Assembly (NCBI GenBank): GCA_013397865.1
Contig: VZTI01000938.1
Span: 969,554-1,033,553 of the forward strand
Reading direction: 5' to 3'
DNA: 64,000 nt
Origin: Struthidea cinerea
Lineage: Eukaryota > Chordata > Aves > Passeriformes > Corcoracidae
Below are positions 35,969 to 48,498 of this stretch, in pieces (position 1 is the stretch's first letter; each line of letters begins with the position of its first letter). Both the position numbers and the translations under genes were made by a program. Below the pieces are notes generated by a model, which was not told where the DNA came from, did not search any database, and saw only the letters and a program-made list of their open reading frames with translations.

Positions 35969-37639
35969 GTATGGGAACTTACTGTGTCCACACTTCATTT
36001 CAGTATTCATTTGTGCTTCAGTAATCTATTTAATTGCTTCAAAATTCTTTCCAGATATTCACATGTTGGTATTGTTCATGCAGCTAGACATGAGTGATTC
36101 CAGGGGGTGGTTACCAAAATCCCTCTGTGCCTCAGTTTCTTTACCTTTGCCTTACATTCCCAAGTTGACAAAATATGAGAATCGTGGTGCCATACAAATG
36201 CATCACTTCTTCCTAGCAGACAAAAAAGGTAAGAACTTTGGAAGAGCTGTAGGCAGGAAAAAACAAAACCAAACCAAGTCCCCAGCCCTTTCAGTGTGTA
36301 CAGGTGTCACACCTTTCCTGAAAGGTACTGAATGTGATGGCATGTTCACAGCTGAACCCCTTGATTTTTATTTTACATCATTTGCTTTAAGCATTTTCTT
36401 GCAGCTTCTTTACAAGCAGTCTCTGTTTCATTGTGGCCCATTAAAAGCATCAATCTTTTCCAAAAGTCAGCCCACTCTGAGGCCCACTGTGCAAACAGCA
36501 TCATTTGCTTCTGCATTTTTACCAAGTTGCTCCACTACCCAGTTTCCCTGCTCTGCATGGGACAGCTAGAACTCACCTTATGTTTGAAGGTCTCTAAACC
36601 ACTGGCAGGTCCAGGGTTTGACTAGTGAGCACTCCAGCCCTGCTGCCAGAGAGGCAACCTGACACTGTTTCCTCCTACTAGAGGAGGTGAAAGAAAAGCA
36701 AGATCTGAAAACAGAAGAGGTGTTAGTGGAGAACAGTCTGCAGATGGGCTGGGCTATACTGTTTCTGCTTAAATATAGCATATCCAAAGATTAACCTTAA
36801 AGCAGCAGTATGAAAAATTTCACCACACAAATAATTTGATTCATTCCAAAAACTGTAGTATGCACTCTGCATGGTAAAGAGAATAATTGCAATTTTGTGC
36901 ACATTCTTACAAAAATACTTGTTACCATATGGAGCAAAAATGAAAAGAAAAAAAGTAGTGAAAATATTTAGTTGAAATTGAAGCTTGCAAATTTTCCTGT
37001 GGCAGCTAATGATCTTAATTCACAGATCTTAATTCAGCATATCAATATTTTTTGCAGAGCTGTGGCTCTACATAAGCAACCGAGGGAAGGGATCCATCTA
37101 CCAGAAAGATTTACTTCAATATTTGTATCTATTCCAGTTTGTTTCTCCTGAAAATATAAATATTTTTTTTCTGAAGAAGAAACCCAAAAGGTGCATAATG
37201 ATTTCACTAAATTCACGTTAACTATACAGGGTAAATTAAGCAGAAAACATAAAGGCCAAACACTGTACACAGTAATTAAGCTCAATATTACAGGGCTGTA
37301 CTGTAATAATTACAGCCAGCATTGCATGCACACTCTGATAATTCACTTAAATTGCCTTCAGAACATGCCAAGAAAATCTCCGTTACCCAGAGAGCAAAAA
37401 AAGATTTAAAAAAAAAGGCAAAGAGAAAGAAAAGCAAATCTGTACTTTTCATTTTGAAAACTATTATTTTTCCTTTTCCTGTCTTGTTTCATCTAGGAAA
37501 AAAAACCCAAAAAAACCCCAAAAAACCACCTAAATATAAATAGAGCATTTGCTGTTGTCTTTCTACTAAAGCTTTTAAATTTAAGGAATAATAGATGCCT
37601 GTCTAGACAACCCTAAAATTGTTTTAGTTACTGATGTAT
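35969..37639. other. Unannotated DNA with one short tandem duplication
   Basis: This holds the longest open frame in the window (36063-36569, 168 codons), which shows no domain, signal peptide or exon-like boundary. A direct repeat GATCTTAATTCA occurs at 37011-37022 and 37025-37036. An A-rich tract with CCC interruptions lies at 37497-37530. No gene is supported. Confidence 0.5.
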
Positions 37640-38060
37640 GGATGACTGATAAATGTCATCTTTTCTGCCTGCAGTGCATTTTCCATCCAGTCTAGTGACA
37701 TTTGTCTATAGCTGACCTGAGTCTGCATTTTTCATTTGCATTAAGCATTTAAATTTTACAACTCTGGAGCTTCAGGATTCACTGTTTACCAGAAAATACA
37801 ATACCATTCCCTCCTCCCCCCTCCAGCCCAAAGGAGAGATGCTTTCTTTGCTTGTCACATGGCCATTTTTAATTAAACCAGCAGGGAAGATTCTAATCAG
37901 ACAAAGGCAATGGAATTTGCTTCATACCTTTCCGAGTGAAATAATTATTAATTCCCTAGTTTCACATTTCTCATACAGATAAAATGAAACATGCTGCATG
38001 GGCAATGAAAGGAGGTTTCTATTTAACTATGGGCACGTCTTTTGAAACAATGCAAAAGAC
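37640..38060. promoter_or_regulatory. Candidate conserved non-coding element
   Basis: A microsatellite-free block with words such as CATTTTTAATTAAACC (about 37863-37878) and AATAATTATTAATTCC (about 37940-37955). These are TAAT-core clusters, with mixed-composition DNA between them. There is no coding signal: the open frame at 37984-38169 is short and featureless. An enhancer role is inference and depends on conservation that I cannot test. Confidence 0.22.
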
Positions 38061-40529
38061 AGTTAAGTATTTCATGGTAAATGACAAAAACATGGAGATG
38101 TGGAAATTAATAGGTTTACCAATTACTTTTAAAATATGCTTTATGCTATTAATGTCTTCAGGCATGTAATTGCAAGACGGTAGAATTACCTCATAGACAG
38201 ATGTCCATTGCAAGACAGATCACTGCAGTTTTACACACTTCTACTGAGAAATGTTTGTTGCTGCCTACTTTGCAATACAGAAGATTCTGGTATTTTACTA
38301 TGTGAACTGTATTCTTCAAGTCACCATTGCTCAAGCAAGGCATGATCTTTGAAATGCATTACCTCAAAGGACTGAACTCCACTGAAAGTCTTTGCAACCT
38401 GTAAGTGGTCTCCTGATTTTGAGCATGGCTTGTTTTCCAAAGGCCATGCAAATCTCAAATTGCAGCAAGCTTTTCCTGTTCATGGTTACTTCAGGCTTTT
38501 TTAAAGTTTGAGCTTCTTAAAAAGTCACCAAAATAAAATTCCATGGAAATTAATGTTTTCTATGAATATGTTTGGCAAAAAAGCCTGAATCTTTTTCATT
38601 ATAAATATTCAATATTATTTTTCCATTTCAGAATTTTCCTACCAGTATTTTTGCAGCTGTAGCCAAGGTAAGAGTGGGAGGAAATGCTTTGCTTTTTTGT
38701 TGAACTAACAACAAAATGTCTTGGCTGAGAGGCCTAACACACACACAGTGCCCACCTTTGCATACATGAATAGTGCCATTAAGCCCTGTGGATTTGCATA
38801 CATCCTAATAAGGGTGCACATAAGTAGTCCACAATAGACTTTTTGTTCGACTGATTAAGCCACATCACGGAATCTACCCTACAAAAAAACTCTTGGGCAA
38901 ATATTTTCCCCTGCTGAGTGGTACCAGCACATTTCCTTGCAGCTTTGGGAAAGTCTCACTCCTATATACCATTTTTTTCGACGGCTTTATGAAAAGGTTT
39001 CTCTTTGGTGTAAGCCTGTCAGGACTGTTCAGGTGACACAGAGAAAGGCAACTATTTCTCCTATGCCTTCCCTACCTGTGGCAGAAGTGCATCAATGCAA
39101 GACAGAAGCAGGGGCTTGTACCTGCCCCCGTGTTAGCTAAGTCTCACACCACCTGGTACAAGACTCTCTGTAGTTCCCTTGGTCTTGGCAAATTTTCTCT
39201 TGGCATTTTTCTATCAAGCTATATCTCATCTGCTCCCATTCTGCAGGGCTGGCTTTAGTGTTTTCACCTCTCTAGCACAAACCAGCACAGAAAAACAATT
39301 ATCGAGCACCCCCAGAAGTCACAGCTACAGTGGGAACAAGAGTTTGGGGCACGTATATTTTTTTTAACCACTGCTGCTAAAAATACAGCCAGATCCTAGA
39401 AAACAGAACTGAACAGAAATGGTTGCTGGGTTTTTTAACAAGCGCAGAAGATACAATTTTAAAATGGGGCTTTTCCCCAGGTCTAGGCAAATATCTCTGG
39501 CCCCCAAAAAAACTAACCCAAGGGTTCTTTTTAAATACTATCAAGAAAGCATATGCTCTGAGGTCAGAGGAAGTTGTAGCAAAAGGAAAACAGAAAACAG
39601 TTAACCTCCACCTTGTCTATAAATCAGAGCAACAGACGTAAAAGTAAGTGTACATTTGGAACCTACTGACCCAGAACACCAGCGCTGAACTTTTGTTTTC
39701 TCTCCTCTCCAATGCGACTCCATCCTGTGATTTTTGCTCACAAGGCAGAGAAGACAGAGTAGTTTCGTTCTTTTGCAAGATTCACTGAGAAACATTTCTG
39801 CCTTGTCTTCTAAAGCATCTCCTTTGCTCAGGAGAGGTGAGGAAAGGCGTCATCATAGGACAACACCCAGTATTCAGACAATATAAGCCACATGGTGTCG
39901 TTAAATGCAGGAATCAGGTACTGCTAGACCTGAAGGAAAAAAAAAAACAAACCACAGTAACACAAAATCACTCTAGGATTGGCCTCTCTCATCAACATTC
40001 AGCAGCAGTTCAATAGCAAAGAGGAGAAAAAAAACACCCCACAGACACATGAGACAGAAAAAAGATAAAAGGTGTCCTGAATGAAGAAAAATGTGTTCTT
40101 TCTTAACTGAGCTGTGGAGTAAGCAGAGGAAAGGGGCTCTGACATGGCCTGCAGCTCTTTGTTTATACGAACATCCTTCCAGTGATCTGAACCAACATCA
40201 GGTGGGAGTACATAGCTACTCCTCATCTATTTTCAGCACTCTGGCTCCTATGTAAACTTAGAGAGGTACTAGGTACAAATTAGTGTGAAAAGGCTGGGAA
40301 AAAAATTATTTCAATGCTTCATGCAGAACCTTCAAATTTGATGCCAGGAAACACACTAGAGTTTTGCAGGCTCACATTTACTATACATCAAGGTCCCAAT
40401 CCTGCAGTTAAGCCTCTGTAAGCAGCCCTTTGTTGTCCATCCCAGCTTCAGGAACACAGACATATGGAAAGCTGAAAAGCATAGCAAGACTTCAGACACT
40501 GATTTGGCAGCTAAAGCGGGAGGTCTGCA

Positions 40530-40614
40530 AAAAATAAGAATAACAAAATATAAAATATTTATATAATTATATAATTATATACATAAGTATTTACAAATAC
40601 ATATATATATATAT
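40530..40614. repeat. AT-rich tract with (AT)n
   Basis: An AT-only or near AT-only stretch that ends in seven AT units (40601-40614). It is low-complexity DNA prone to slippage and local melting. Confidence 0.85.
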
Positions 40615-43600
40615 TAGCAAACTAAAAATTGGAAAAGCTCTCACAAGCCTTGATTTGTTTCCTTTCTTTAGAAAAGTTTTCACAAAATTCTATATCCTTT
40701 TTAAAGGACTAAGAGGCCATCTTTTCTTTGTGAGGCTGGTACACCCTGCACTGCAAACAAAACTCTTTACTTTGCACAAAAATTGTAAAACTGTCTTCCT
40801 GTGACATAAAAATTTTTCCTTCATAGCAGCAGAGCCTTTTCAGAAGATTTTCGTCTTAGGATCCAGCTTGTATATGATGGAGTAAATTTCTTAAGAGAAC
40901 AGCAGTGTTAAAATGAAAGTGAAAGCAATTTCACTGCTTTACAGATCTGATTTTATATCACTTCCACAGGCTGAAAATAATTTTTATGAAACTGCTCGTG
41001 TTACACCAATACGAAAGTGATCCAAATTTGACCATTCAAGCTTTTTCAGAAGAAAATGAATAAATGTGTGTTATCCTACAAAGGCGCAGATTATTCTCTT
41101 TCCTTGGGCTTTTTTGTTGTTGTTCTGACAGCTGAAGAAGGCAATTATTAGGACTTTCCTCTATAAATTTCTGCTTATTCTTTTCATTTTTTTCATCATT
41201 TTTTTTTTTATTTGTCTATTTTTAAGGCACCCTTCTATCTCACTTGCCTTTATCAATAGGGTCTGCTTGACACCTGCAGGGAGATTCTTCATTAGTTTCT
41301 ATACACCATGCACCCATTTATTTATATAATGTGGCATTCAAATATAGAAATAATGCCATGCTATACTGGAGAAGATTGCATTCACCAAATATTTAGCTGG
41401 GAGAGATAGGGGGCTAGACGGATATTTGGAAATGATGTTAGAGGAAGGACAGGTTGCAAATTGCTTGATCAATACAGTACAGCAATGGAGAGAAGAACTG
41501 AAAAAGTCTATATCCTATAGGGTCAAGGATAAATATGGGTCAGTGATGAGAATTCAATTGCCATAATAAAGAGATGTAAATGAAAATACATAACTTTCAG
41601 TAATTGCCTTTACATCCCATGCCTAGTGCTTGTAATAAAAAACAAAATTATAAAACAGAAAAATAACATGAAAAGTAATGAGGAACAGTTGGGTTCCACT
41701 GTGTGCAACTGCTCTGTGTCCCATTTTGCATCTGCAAATTCCTGTCTGTGCCCAAACCCATTTCTGGAGCTGGTCCACACAGCTCATATAACCTGCTGCT
41801 AACAGCACTAATATTTAGTAGATCTGTGCACTCAACTATTGCTTATTTTCAGATGTCTTCAAGGGCTATGGATATCACATGGACTAAATGTTCTCTGTCT
41901 GCAGATAGGGAAACTGAGACCTACAGAGAGCATGATTTACATATCGTCCCCTGGGGACTCAGGGGCAGGGAGGAAAGACCACTGCATGAGCCTCCTTAGG
42001 AGTGGGTGATATTCAAGCCCTCTCTCTCGAGAAAAGCCCAGTCCCTATTCCCACATGGGAGGATTCTAGATGGGTTTCATGCCTTAAAATACAAAATAGC
42101 TCAAAACAGTGCTTGCCCAGCAAGGAGGCACAACGCCTCTTGATTCTGGGGGGTGGAGGGCTGCTCCTGCAAGCTCTGAGGTTTTGCACAATGTTTGTCC
42201 ATGGCTGGGTGTCCCCACCCTTCCCTGGGTGACCCCACTGTTTGACTTCTCCATCGAAGCTCACCGTCAGCTGTGACCTTTAACAAAATCCCTCACACCA
42301 CATGGCCTCTACCTGAGAGTCATAGCTAGAAAAATTACTTCCTCTACATCTTTTAACTCCTCACTCCAGACACTGTTCTTTTCTCTCAGAGAAATTTCTT
42401 TGCATCTCCCTTGCTCAACTGCACAACTGTAAAACATCTCTGTCTTCAAGAGTGTGTCTTTCTGCCATCGTATGAATCAGATGTATAAAACATGAGTCTT
42501 CCTTCTCAGCATGGGAGGCTGTTGGTACAGACTCCATTACAATACAGCATCAATAACAACTCTTTTCATGTTCATCACATCAAATTCAGACCTTTATAAT
42601 GTCCTGACATATCTATTTTGCAGTCTGAATTTACCTGAGTGTTGATTCTTCCTAAAATAAAATTATTTGTGCTGTAAAATAATTTTTTCAGGTATTTCCA
42701 AGAGTTAGCTGAAAGACGCATAAAAAGAAAAAATAAAGGCCCCGTAAATTTTAATTTTGAAGAGATTGAAAAAGAAATAGATCTTGATAATAGCAGAATT
42801 TTGGCCTAAGTGAGTAACTGTTCATAAATTAGTCTCCTCACTGCAGATTAAAAGAATAAAAGTAAAAATATTTGTTATCTTTTTAAACTTTTAAATTGGT
42901 CATATCTGTGGGGGAGGCGAGTGCATGCATTTTTAAAAAGCTCATAATATATAAAATTTTCACGCTAACAAGCCTTCCATGTTACTTTGTAAAAGATGAT
43001 ACAGGATTCCATACTGAATGAGGTTCACCAATCTCATGTGAGATCATGATAATAATTTTTCCTTGCTATAAATCTCCTCCTTTCCAAATGGTGTAGTTAA
43101 GTCCTCCACAGAGTTCTAAGATGTAATTTATATGTGAAGCTATTTGAAGTTCCTAATTTCAAAAATCTTGAAGAGATGAAAGACATTAAAGAAATTAAAG
43201 GTTTTAAAGGTTGTTTGGAGGTTTTGGGTAGGTCAGTTGGGAAAAAGCTATTAAACTGCTATTTTGGTCTAATGCTCAGTTGCCTTTCACATCATATTGT
43301 CACACGTGCTTCATGACAAAAAGCAAAAGGCATGTAAGTGCCATCAAGTTGAGTTCAAAAATATTTACAATTATTTTTCACTGGAGTATAGAGCTAAAGG
43401 ATGCTCAATACAACTGGGAACAAGTCCTCTATCTCTGTCTGGAAGAGCCCTTAGCAGGGTGTGTGTTGTATGAGGCCTTTGTTTATTTGGGACACACTGT
43501 AAAAAGCAAAGACAAAAGTCAAGTGGTTCTAGTCAGCCAGAAAATGGGATTACCTGTTAAAACTATACTTTTTTTTGGTTCTTGCTTTCACAGTCCTTTT

Positions 43601-43800
43601 TTTTTTTTCTATTTGAAACAAGGCAGCAGCAGTTGCTCATGACTTTGGTTTCTACTTCCACTGTTTCGGCCTGCTAGTAGCATATTACAGTTTGTAGCTG
43701 TAAACCTAAAAGTCTAACTAAGGGTGACTCCCCAATCCTTCTCGTATTATTTTCATCAGCAATACACGTTCAGTTCTGCTGGGGAGGCTTTATTTCCGAT

Positions 43801-43852
43801 GTTTTGTGTTTGTTTGTTTGCTTGTTTGCTTGGTTGGTTTTGGTTTGTTTTT
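43801..43852. repeat. GTTT/GCTT-rich low-complexity tract
   Basis: Irregular repeats of GTTT with GCTT and GGTT variants. The Phe/Leu/Cys-rich start of the open frame at 43806 comes from this tract and is not a signal peptide of a real gene. Confidence 0.8.
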
Positions 43853-46800
43853 ATATGGGATAATACCAGTCTTGTTTCTCCCTCCTCAGTTTAACATGGC
43901 AGTCAGGGAGCTCTACTTTCACCTCCCCAGAATACTAGAAAAGGAAGTCTCCTGCACCCAGCAAAGGAGGATGTGTCACTGCCTTGGCAGCAAAGTCAAT
44001 GGGAAACTTTACACTGGCTCCATCAAAGTCTGGATCCCACATCTTAACCAATCTGCACTTTTCCTCTGTCTAGGCTCTTAAATATCCTTGACAGCATTGC
44101 ATGGTAGCAAGCAAAGCCCTCAAGTAGAAGTTAAAAATAGTAAGATTTGATTATATTTTGTTCAGTGAAAACTATGCACCCTTCTTACAACTCAAATGCG
44201 AGTTAATGTCACTTCACAGAAAAGAAGGAAACCAGATCATTCGAATTACATGATTGTTGATGGATTAATTTGTGACAGAAGAAAGTGAAAGTAAGGTGGT
44301 GAGAAGGGGATTAGTTAACAAGATGCAGTAAGAATGCCAGGAGAGCTGCACTTGCTTTACAAATACACAAGACTTTTTGAAGATATTGCTAGCATGACAG
44401 ATAAAGGGAATGTAGCTGCATTATATATTTAAATTTTCCAAAGGCATTGGAAAAGATACTGCACAAATGGCTTATTTTGAAAATAAAAGCCCATGTGATG
44501 AAGAGAAAGCTGCAAAATGAATTAAAATGTAAGAAGAAAGGAGGGGGAGGAAAGGAATAATGAATATAATACACTTAAAATGGAAGGTATTCTCCTGAGA
44601 AGTATCATAGAGCTCTTCAAGCTTAAACCAGGGTATCTGAACCTTGTTATTTAATCTCTATAATGCTTTGCTTATAGACTCTTATTTGACTGAATTGATG
44701 AAAATACTTTATGGGATGCAGATGTAATCTTTTTTACCTTTTATAGTTTTATACTATATTCAAAGTATGAAGCTTCTTTCTTGATATCGTAGAGATGGAA
44801 GAAGAAATTAGCAATAGCCTTTTCATTACAAAGCCCACATGCTTAGCTGTTATAGAAATCTTTTCCCACTTCTCACGCGGAAATTATTTTTCTGTAGTAC
44901 CTCTGGTATGGCTCTTCTTACACAGAGCACCTGGAACCTCTAGAAGTACCTAGTGGAGCCTGTAACCCAGAGGTGTTTCTTTCAATTAGTTTCTCTTTTC
45001 AGCCTTTGTAAATCATCGGCTCACTACCTTCATGAGCTATTGTGTTATTAGATATCCATGCACAGATTTGACATGGTCCCATTACCTGCAATTTTATGAT
45101 TACACTCATAGAATGTGAGAAGCCACTATCCCATTGTTTATGGACAAGGGAAAAGAGACAGAGAGAAACTTAAATGTTTGTCCCCTTAAAAGTAACAACA
45201 TGAGGTATTGCAAAATTTAAGGCATCACATAATCAAATCCCCAGTCATTAACCCTCCATGAGATTCATGAACCTAAACTTGGTGTGTCCTTTTGCAAAGA
45301 ATATGACAGAAAGAGCAGAGTAAATTGAAGTCTAAAGCATTCACACAGAGGTAGGCCTGCATTCAAGTTCTGCTGCTGCTGGAGCTAGACCACAAATTTC
45401 CCTCATAGCTCTGTCAGTTTCCATGTGTATATCTTAATTGCAAAACACTTGAAGTGTAAATTTATCTTATTGGTGTTACTCTGTGATTTATAAATTATTT
45501 AGTAAAGAAAAAGGGATTGTGTCTTTCTTCCAGCCCTATTAATCTGTCACGTGGGTGTACTTGTCTTAGATCACTGCCACGACAAAGGCAGAACAAGGAT
45601 CTAAATCCAGTTTTTCCCACCCCAAGGAAAGTGATATTAGTACTTAGTCTTGTGTGGACACACATCAAAAAAAAGAGATCTGTGTTTCTAGGATACGTGC
45701 TTCATTAAACCCAATTCTAAGTAATGTGTCTCTTCTGGGCAAGTGTCCTTCTGTCCGTATCCTCCTATACAGCTGTGGACTGTGATATAGAGGATAGTAC
45801 CTAAGAAACATCTAAAGCCTATTTTGAGTAACACAAGATCTATCAGGGCCAAGACATTTAGCAAAAGATACATGATGAAAAAATAGAGAAACTAAATCCA
45901 CTACTCCTAAGTTCATAGCCTGTTTAAAAAACATTTTTTGCTAACATAAAGAGAAAGCCATGGTACTTCTTGTCATTAGCCACAACACAATTTGGCCCCT
46001 GCCACAACAAAACTATGGTATTTTACCATCTTTTCACATCTGTTAGCTAATTTTGTCTCCTTTATAGCCACAGTTTTGAAGAAAATGCTGAAATTTGCTG
46101 ACGAACATAGTAAAGTTGTTTGGTTTTGTGGTGGCAATTGCAGAGAATAACAATTCAGAGGACATTGAATCAGGTTAAGTGTGGTTTCCCAAGAGGGCAG
46201 GAACTTTCAGCCTGAATGCCATCTTCTGCTTCCAAGTCATGTTGCTCTAAGATCAGCAGAGGTGGTTAAATTCCATGGGCCCTGATCCAATAGAAAAACT
46301 CTAGTGACTTGAACAAAGCTGTGGCAGACATTACATAAATAAGACAAACAGCCACTGTGTCAAGGATGTTCTTGCCAGCCCAGTTCAGGATAAAATATTC
46401 AGCACATCTCAAAGTTAAACCGCTTAATTCTTCTCAAATCAAATACTACATGCAGACACTAAGAAATTTCTTGGTAGGCAAATGGTGCCTAAAGTAAATT
46501 TTTAGTATGTCCAATATCAAGATTTACTGCTTCCTTAGGGAATGTGGACTTCAGTTCTTTTCCAACATGAATCATATAACCTCTTTTTTGTTGATATCCA
46601 GGCATCTGCAAAATCCTTCGAAGGACAAGAAATTATGGAAGTACTTTGGCTCAGATATTATGAAGAGAGAATTTGATATGAAAGATTGCAACTGACAATA
46701 TATTTTGGATTGTTTTTTATTTTGCAATTGGGACAGGATATACTGTTACTTTGGGTTCTTAAAAGTTTCTGAGATTTAACTTTAAAATTCATGAATTGAA

Positions 46801-47595
46801 GTACATAGGCCACATGAAGGCATTCTTAAATTTGTACTCCAGCTCCAAATAAATGTGCCTGTAGTAGAGAGAAAGAGAAAACATATATATGGTCCATAGC
46901 GAGTTTCTAATATGTCTTCAAACACTTGTTTACTGTGACCGTTAGTGGTTGGAAGACATGGTTCTACTCTGCTATGCACAACTATGTTAAAACCAATAAT
47001 ATTAATTTGGCCCTGAATTAAATAGGAAAATAAACTGTGCAAAAACCCAGAAGGGAAAATATCAGGAAAAGAATGGAAGTGAATTCTAGGGACAATAGAA
47101 GACATTTCAATTCAGAAGATATTTCTGATGTGCTCTGCTGTCCTTGAATTTCCTGATCTATCGTCAAGGTCATTTGTGCACAATGCCAATGGATTGTGCT
47201 TGCTTTAATGAAGGCTATCATGCTCATCAGCATGGTTTGAGGAACAGTTACAACATCAAACTGCAAGCTAAAGAAAGAAAACATTGTTGACCATCACATC
47301 TGCCTAGAAATTCAGAAGGAACAGAAATTTCAGCGAGACTCAAAATCCAACCAGCAGAAAAAACAAACTTCTGGCTGCATGTCTACTGGATGGCATATTG
47401 TATTTTGATTCATTCGTTGTCTCTCTGTCCTTTCCAACTCCAGAAAGACTCAAGGTGCCATGATTTCTGTGAACCTGTTCTACTGTGCACTGAGGGTAGG
47501 TTCAGGGCTAATATAGCACAGACTTTGCACAGATCATCAGAAATCTGTAGATGCTGAGAAGCTTTGTTAGAGAAATCTTTCAGCTTTCTGCAGCG

Positions 47596-47625
47596 TTCTG
47601 TGAGAACTTTGCAGTTCTCACAGAA
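47596..47625. repeat. Perfect 13-bp-stem hairpin in LTR U3
   Basis: TTCTGTGAGAACT (47596-47608) and AGTTCTCACAGAA (47613-47625) are perfect reverse complements around the loop TTGC. Directly after it, GCTATG (47626-47631) and CATAGC (47637-47642) form a second stem around AAAAA. The inner AGAACT/AGTTCT halves resemble steroid-receptor (GRE-type AGAACA) half-sites, but the spacing is 4 rather than 3. Possible roles are a palindromic enhancer site in U3 or a DNA cruciform; both are inference. Confidence 0.8.
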
Positions 47626-47823
47626 GCTATGAAAAACATAGCTATGGGTTTTTGTAAACTAATTCTTTATCTTGCACCTGGGTTTGTTATGCAAGATTGT
47701 TATGGTTCTAGCCTTCTGATATTTTGGAATAAGTGTCTTAGAGCTTGACCAATCCCCTCAAGGGGTGGATGGCTGAGCACCCAGTTGTCTTGTGCCATTC
47801 AACACACTCTTTGCGAACCCTGT

Positions 47824-47830
47824 TATAAAA
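47824..47830 (+). promoter_or_regulatory. LTR TATA box
   Basis: TATAAAA inside the solo LTR, about 90 bp before the 3' end of the element and just upstream of a poly(A) signal variant. It would place transcription start near 47855-47860. Confidence 0.65.
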
Positions 47831-47845
47831 GGATGTTTATAATTA

Positions 47846-47851
47846 ATTAAA
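47846..47851 (+). other. LTR poly(A) signal variant (ATTAAA)
   Basis: ATTAAA is the commonest functional variant of AATAAA. Its place just downstream of the TATA box copies the layout of avian alpharetrovirus LTRs, where the signal lies at the U3/R border. Confidence 0.55.
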
Positions 47852-48434
47852 CTACTACTACTACTTTCTTCCCGAACTTGGTCATGTCGTTTCTTGCCGT
47901 TCTCTGTACTTTACAGCGACAGAAATCTACTGAGGGAAAATTGAAAACTTGTGGGAAGGCAGGGTAAATCCTCAGAGGCAGAACTGGCAGGAAACTATCC
48001 ACCCAGAAAGTTTCCCATTAAAGACTCAATGGTAAAAGAATAAAAAAAAAAAAGCCAGTGTTGGTTGTGGGATTTTTTTCTTATTCTGGATTACTGGCTC
48101 TCTATTTGATGCTCCTGGCCATGACATGCATTTTAATTGCCTTGTCATAGTCCACTGGCATTTTAGGATTGAAAACCCAAACATCAGGTCAGTCAAGGCT
48201 CTTTTGTAACAAGGTGCAAATGTGCACCACACAGCAGAAGGTATAAAGGTGTATCAGTATCATCAGCTTTTATTTTGGAATGTGAGGAGTATATTAGGTA
48301 TGGAGTGGCTTTGCTGTTCAGGAAAACATTAAGTACTGAATAGCAGAGAAAATAGGATTGGCTAATTTTAACATCAGTATAGATGCAAAATTGTTGATGC
48401 TGGCTTATTGCTACAGGGAGGTGTTAGCTGCCAG

Positions 48435-48498
48435 ATCCTATTGATTTCAGCTTAGATGTCTTAATTAGTCAATCCTATTGATTTCGATGAGGATGTCA
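48435..48498. repeat. Diverged tandem duplication, 37-bp period
   Basis: ATCCTATTGATTTC occurs at 48435-48448 and 48472-48485. Each is followed after a short diverged stretch by AGATGTC or GGATGTC. The two copies look like one duplicated unit of about 37 bp. Confidence 0.7.

Larger units (their letters stand above)
38061..47539. other. Gene-poor DNA with minor simple repeats
   Basis: About 9.5 kb without a supportable gene or transposon. An AT-rich tract ending in (AT)7 lies at 40530-40614 and a GTTT-rich tract at 43801-43852, both listed separately. The open frame 43280-43642 (120 codons) and others are featureless. A slightly GC-richer stretch at about 41930-42240 has frames on both strands, which is typical of chance. 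Confidence 0.5.
47546..47921 (+). mobile_element. Solo LTR of a class II (alpha/beta-like) endogenous retrovirus
   Basis: A 376-bp segment begins with TGTAGATG and ends with GCGACA (TG...CA, with an imperfect terminal inverted repeat), bracketed by the perfect 6-bp duplication GAAATC. A TATA box (TATAAAA, 47824-47830) is followed 15 nt later by a poly(A) signal variant (ATTAAA, 47846-47851). That compact arrangement is known from avian alpharetrovirus LTRs and implies a short R region. U3 is therefore about 47546-47851, and U5 is the T-rich remainder. No primer-binding site or internal gene lies on either side, so the provirus was reduced to one LTR by recombination between its two LTRs. The 65-codon frame inside is not a gene. 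Family assignment rests on structure, not on a database match. Confidence 0.82.
47540..47927. repeat. 6-bp target-site duplication bracketing the solo LTR
   Basis: GAAATC occurs at 47540-47545 directly before the LTR's TG and at 47922-47927 directly after its CA. Six base pairs is the duplication size made by alpha- and betaretrovirus-type integrases. The identity extends by chance a base or two on each side, but the TG and CA ends fix the register. Confidence 0.85.

Noticed and set aside
36063..36569. 168-codon open frame, plus strand, the longest in the window
   Set aside because: No domain, no consistent codon pattern and no exon-like boundaries. The length is still compatible with chance.
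37497..37530. A-runs broken by CCC, superficially like telomeric repeats
   Set aside because: The spacing is irregular and does not match the vertebrate telomere unit (CCCTAA/TTAGGG). It is plain low-complexity DNA.
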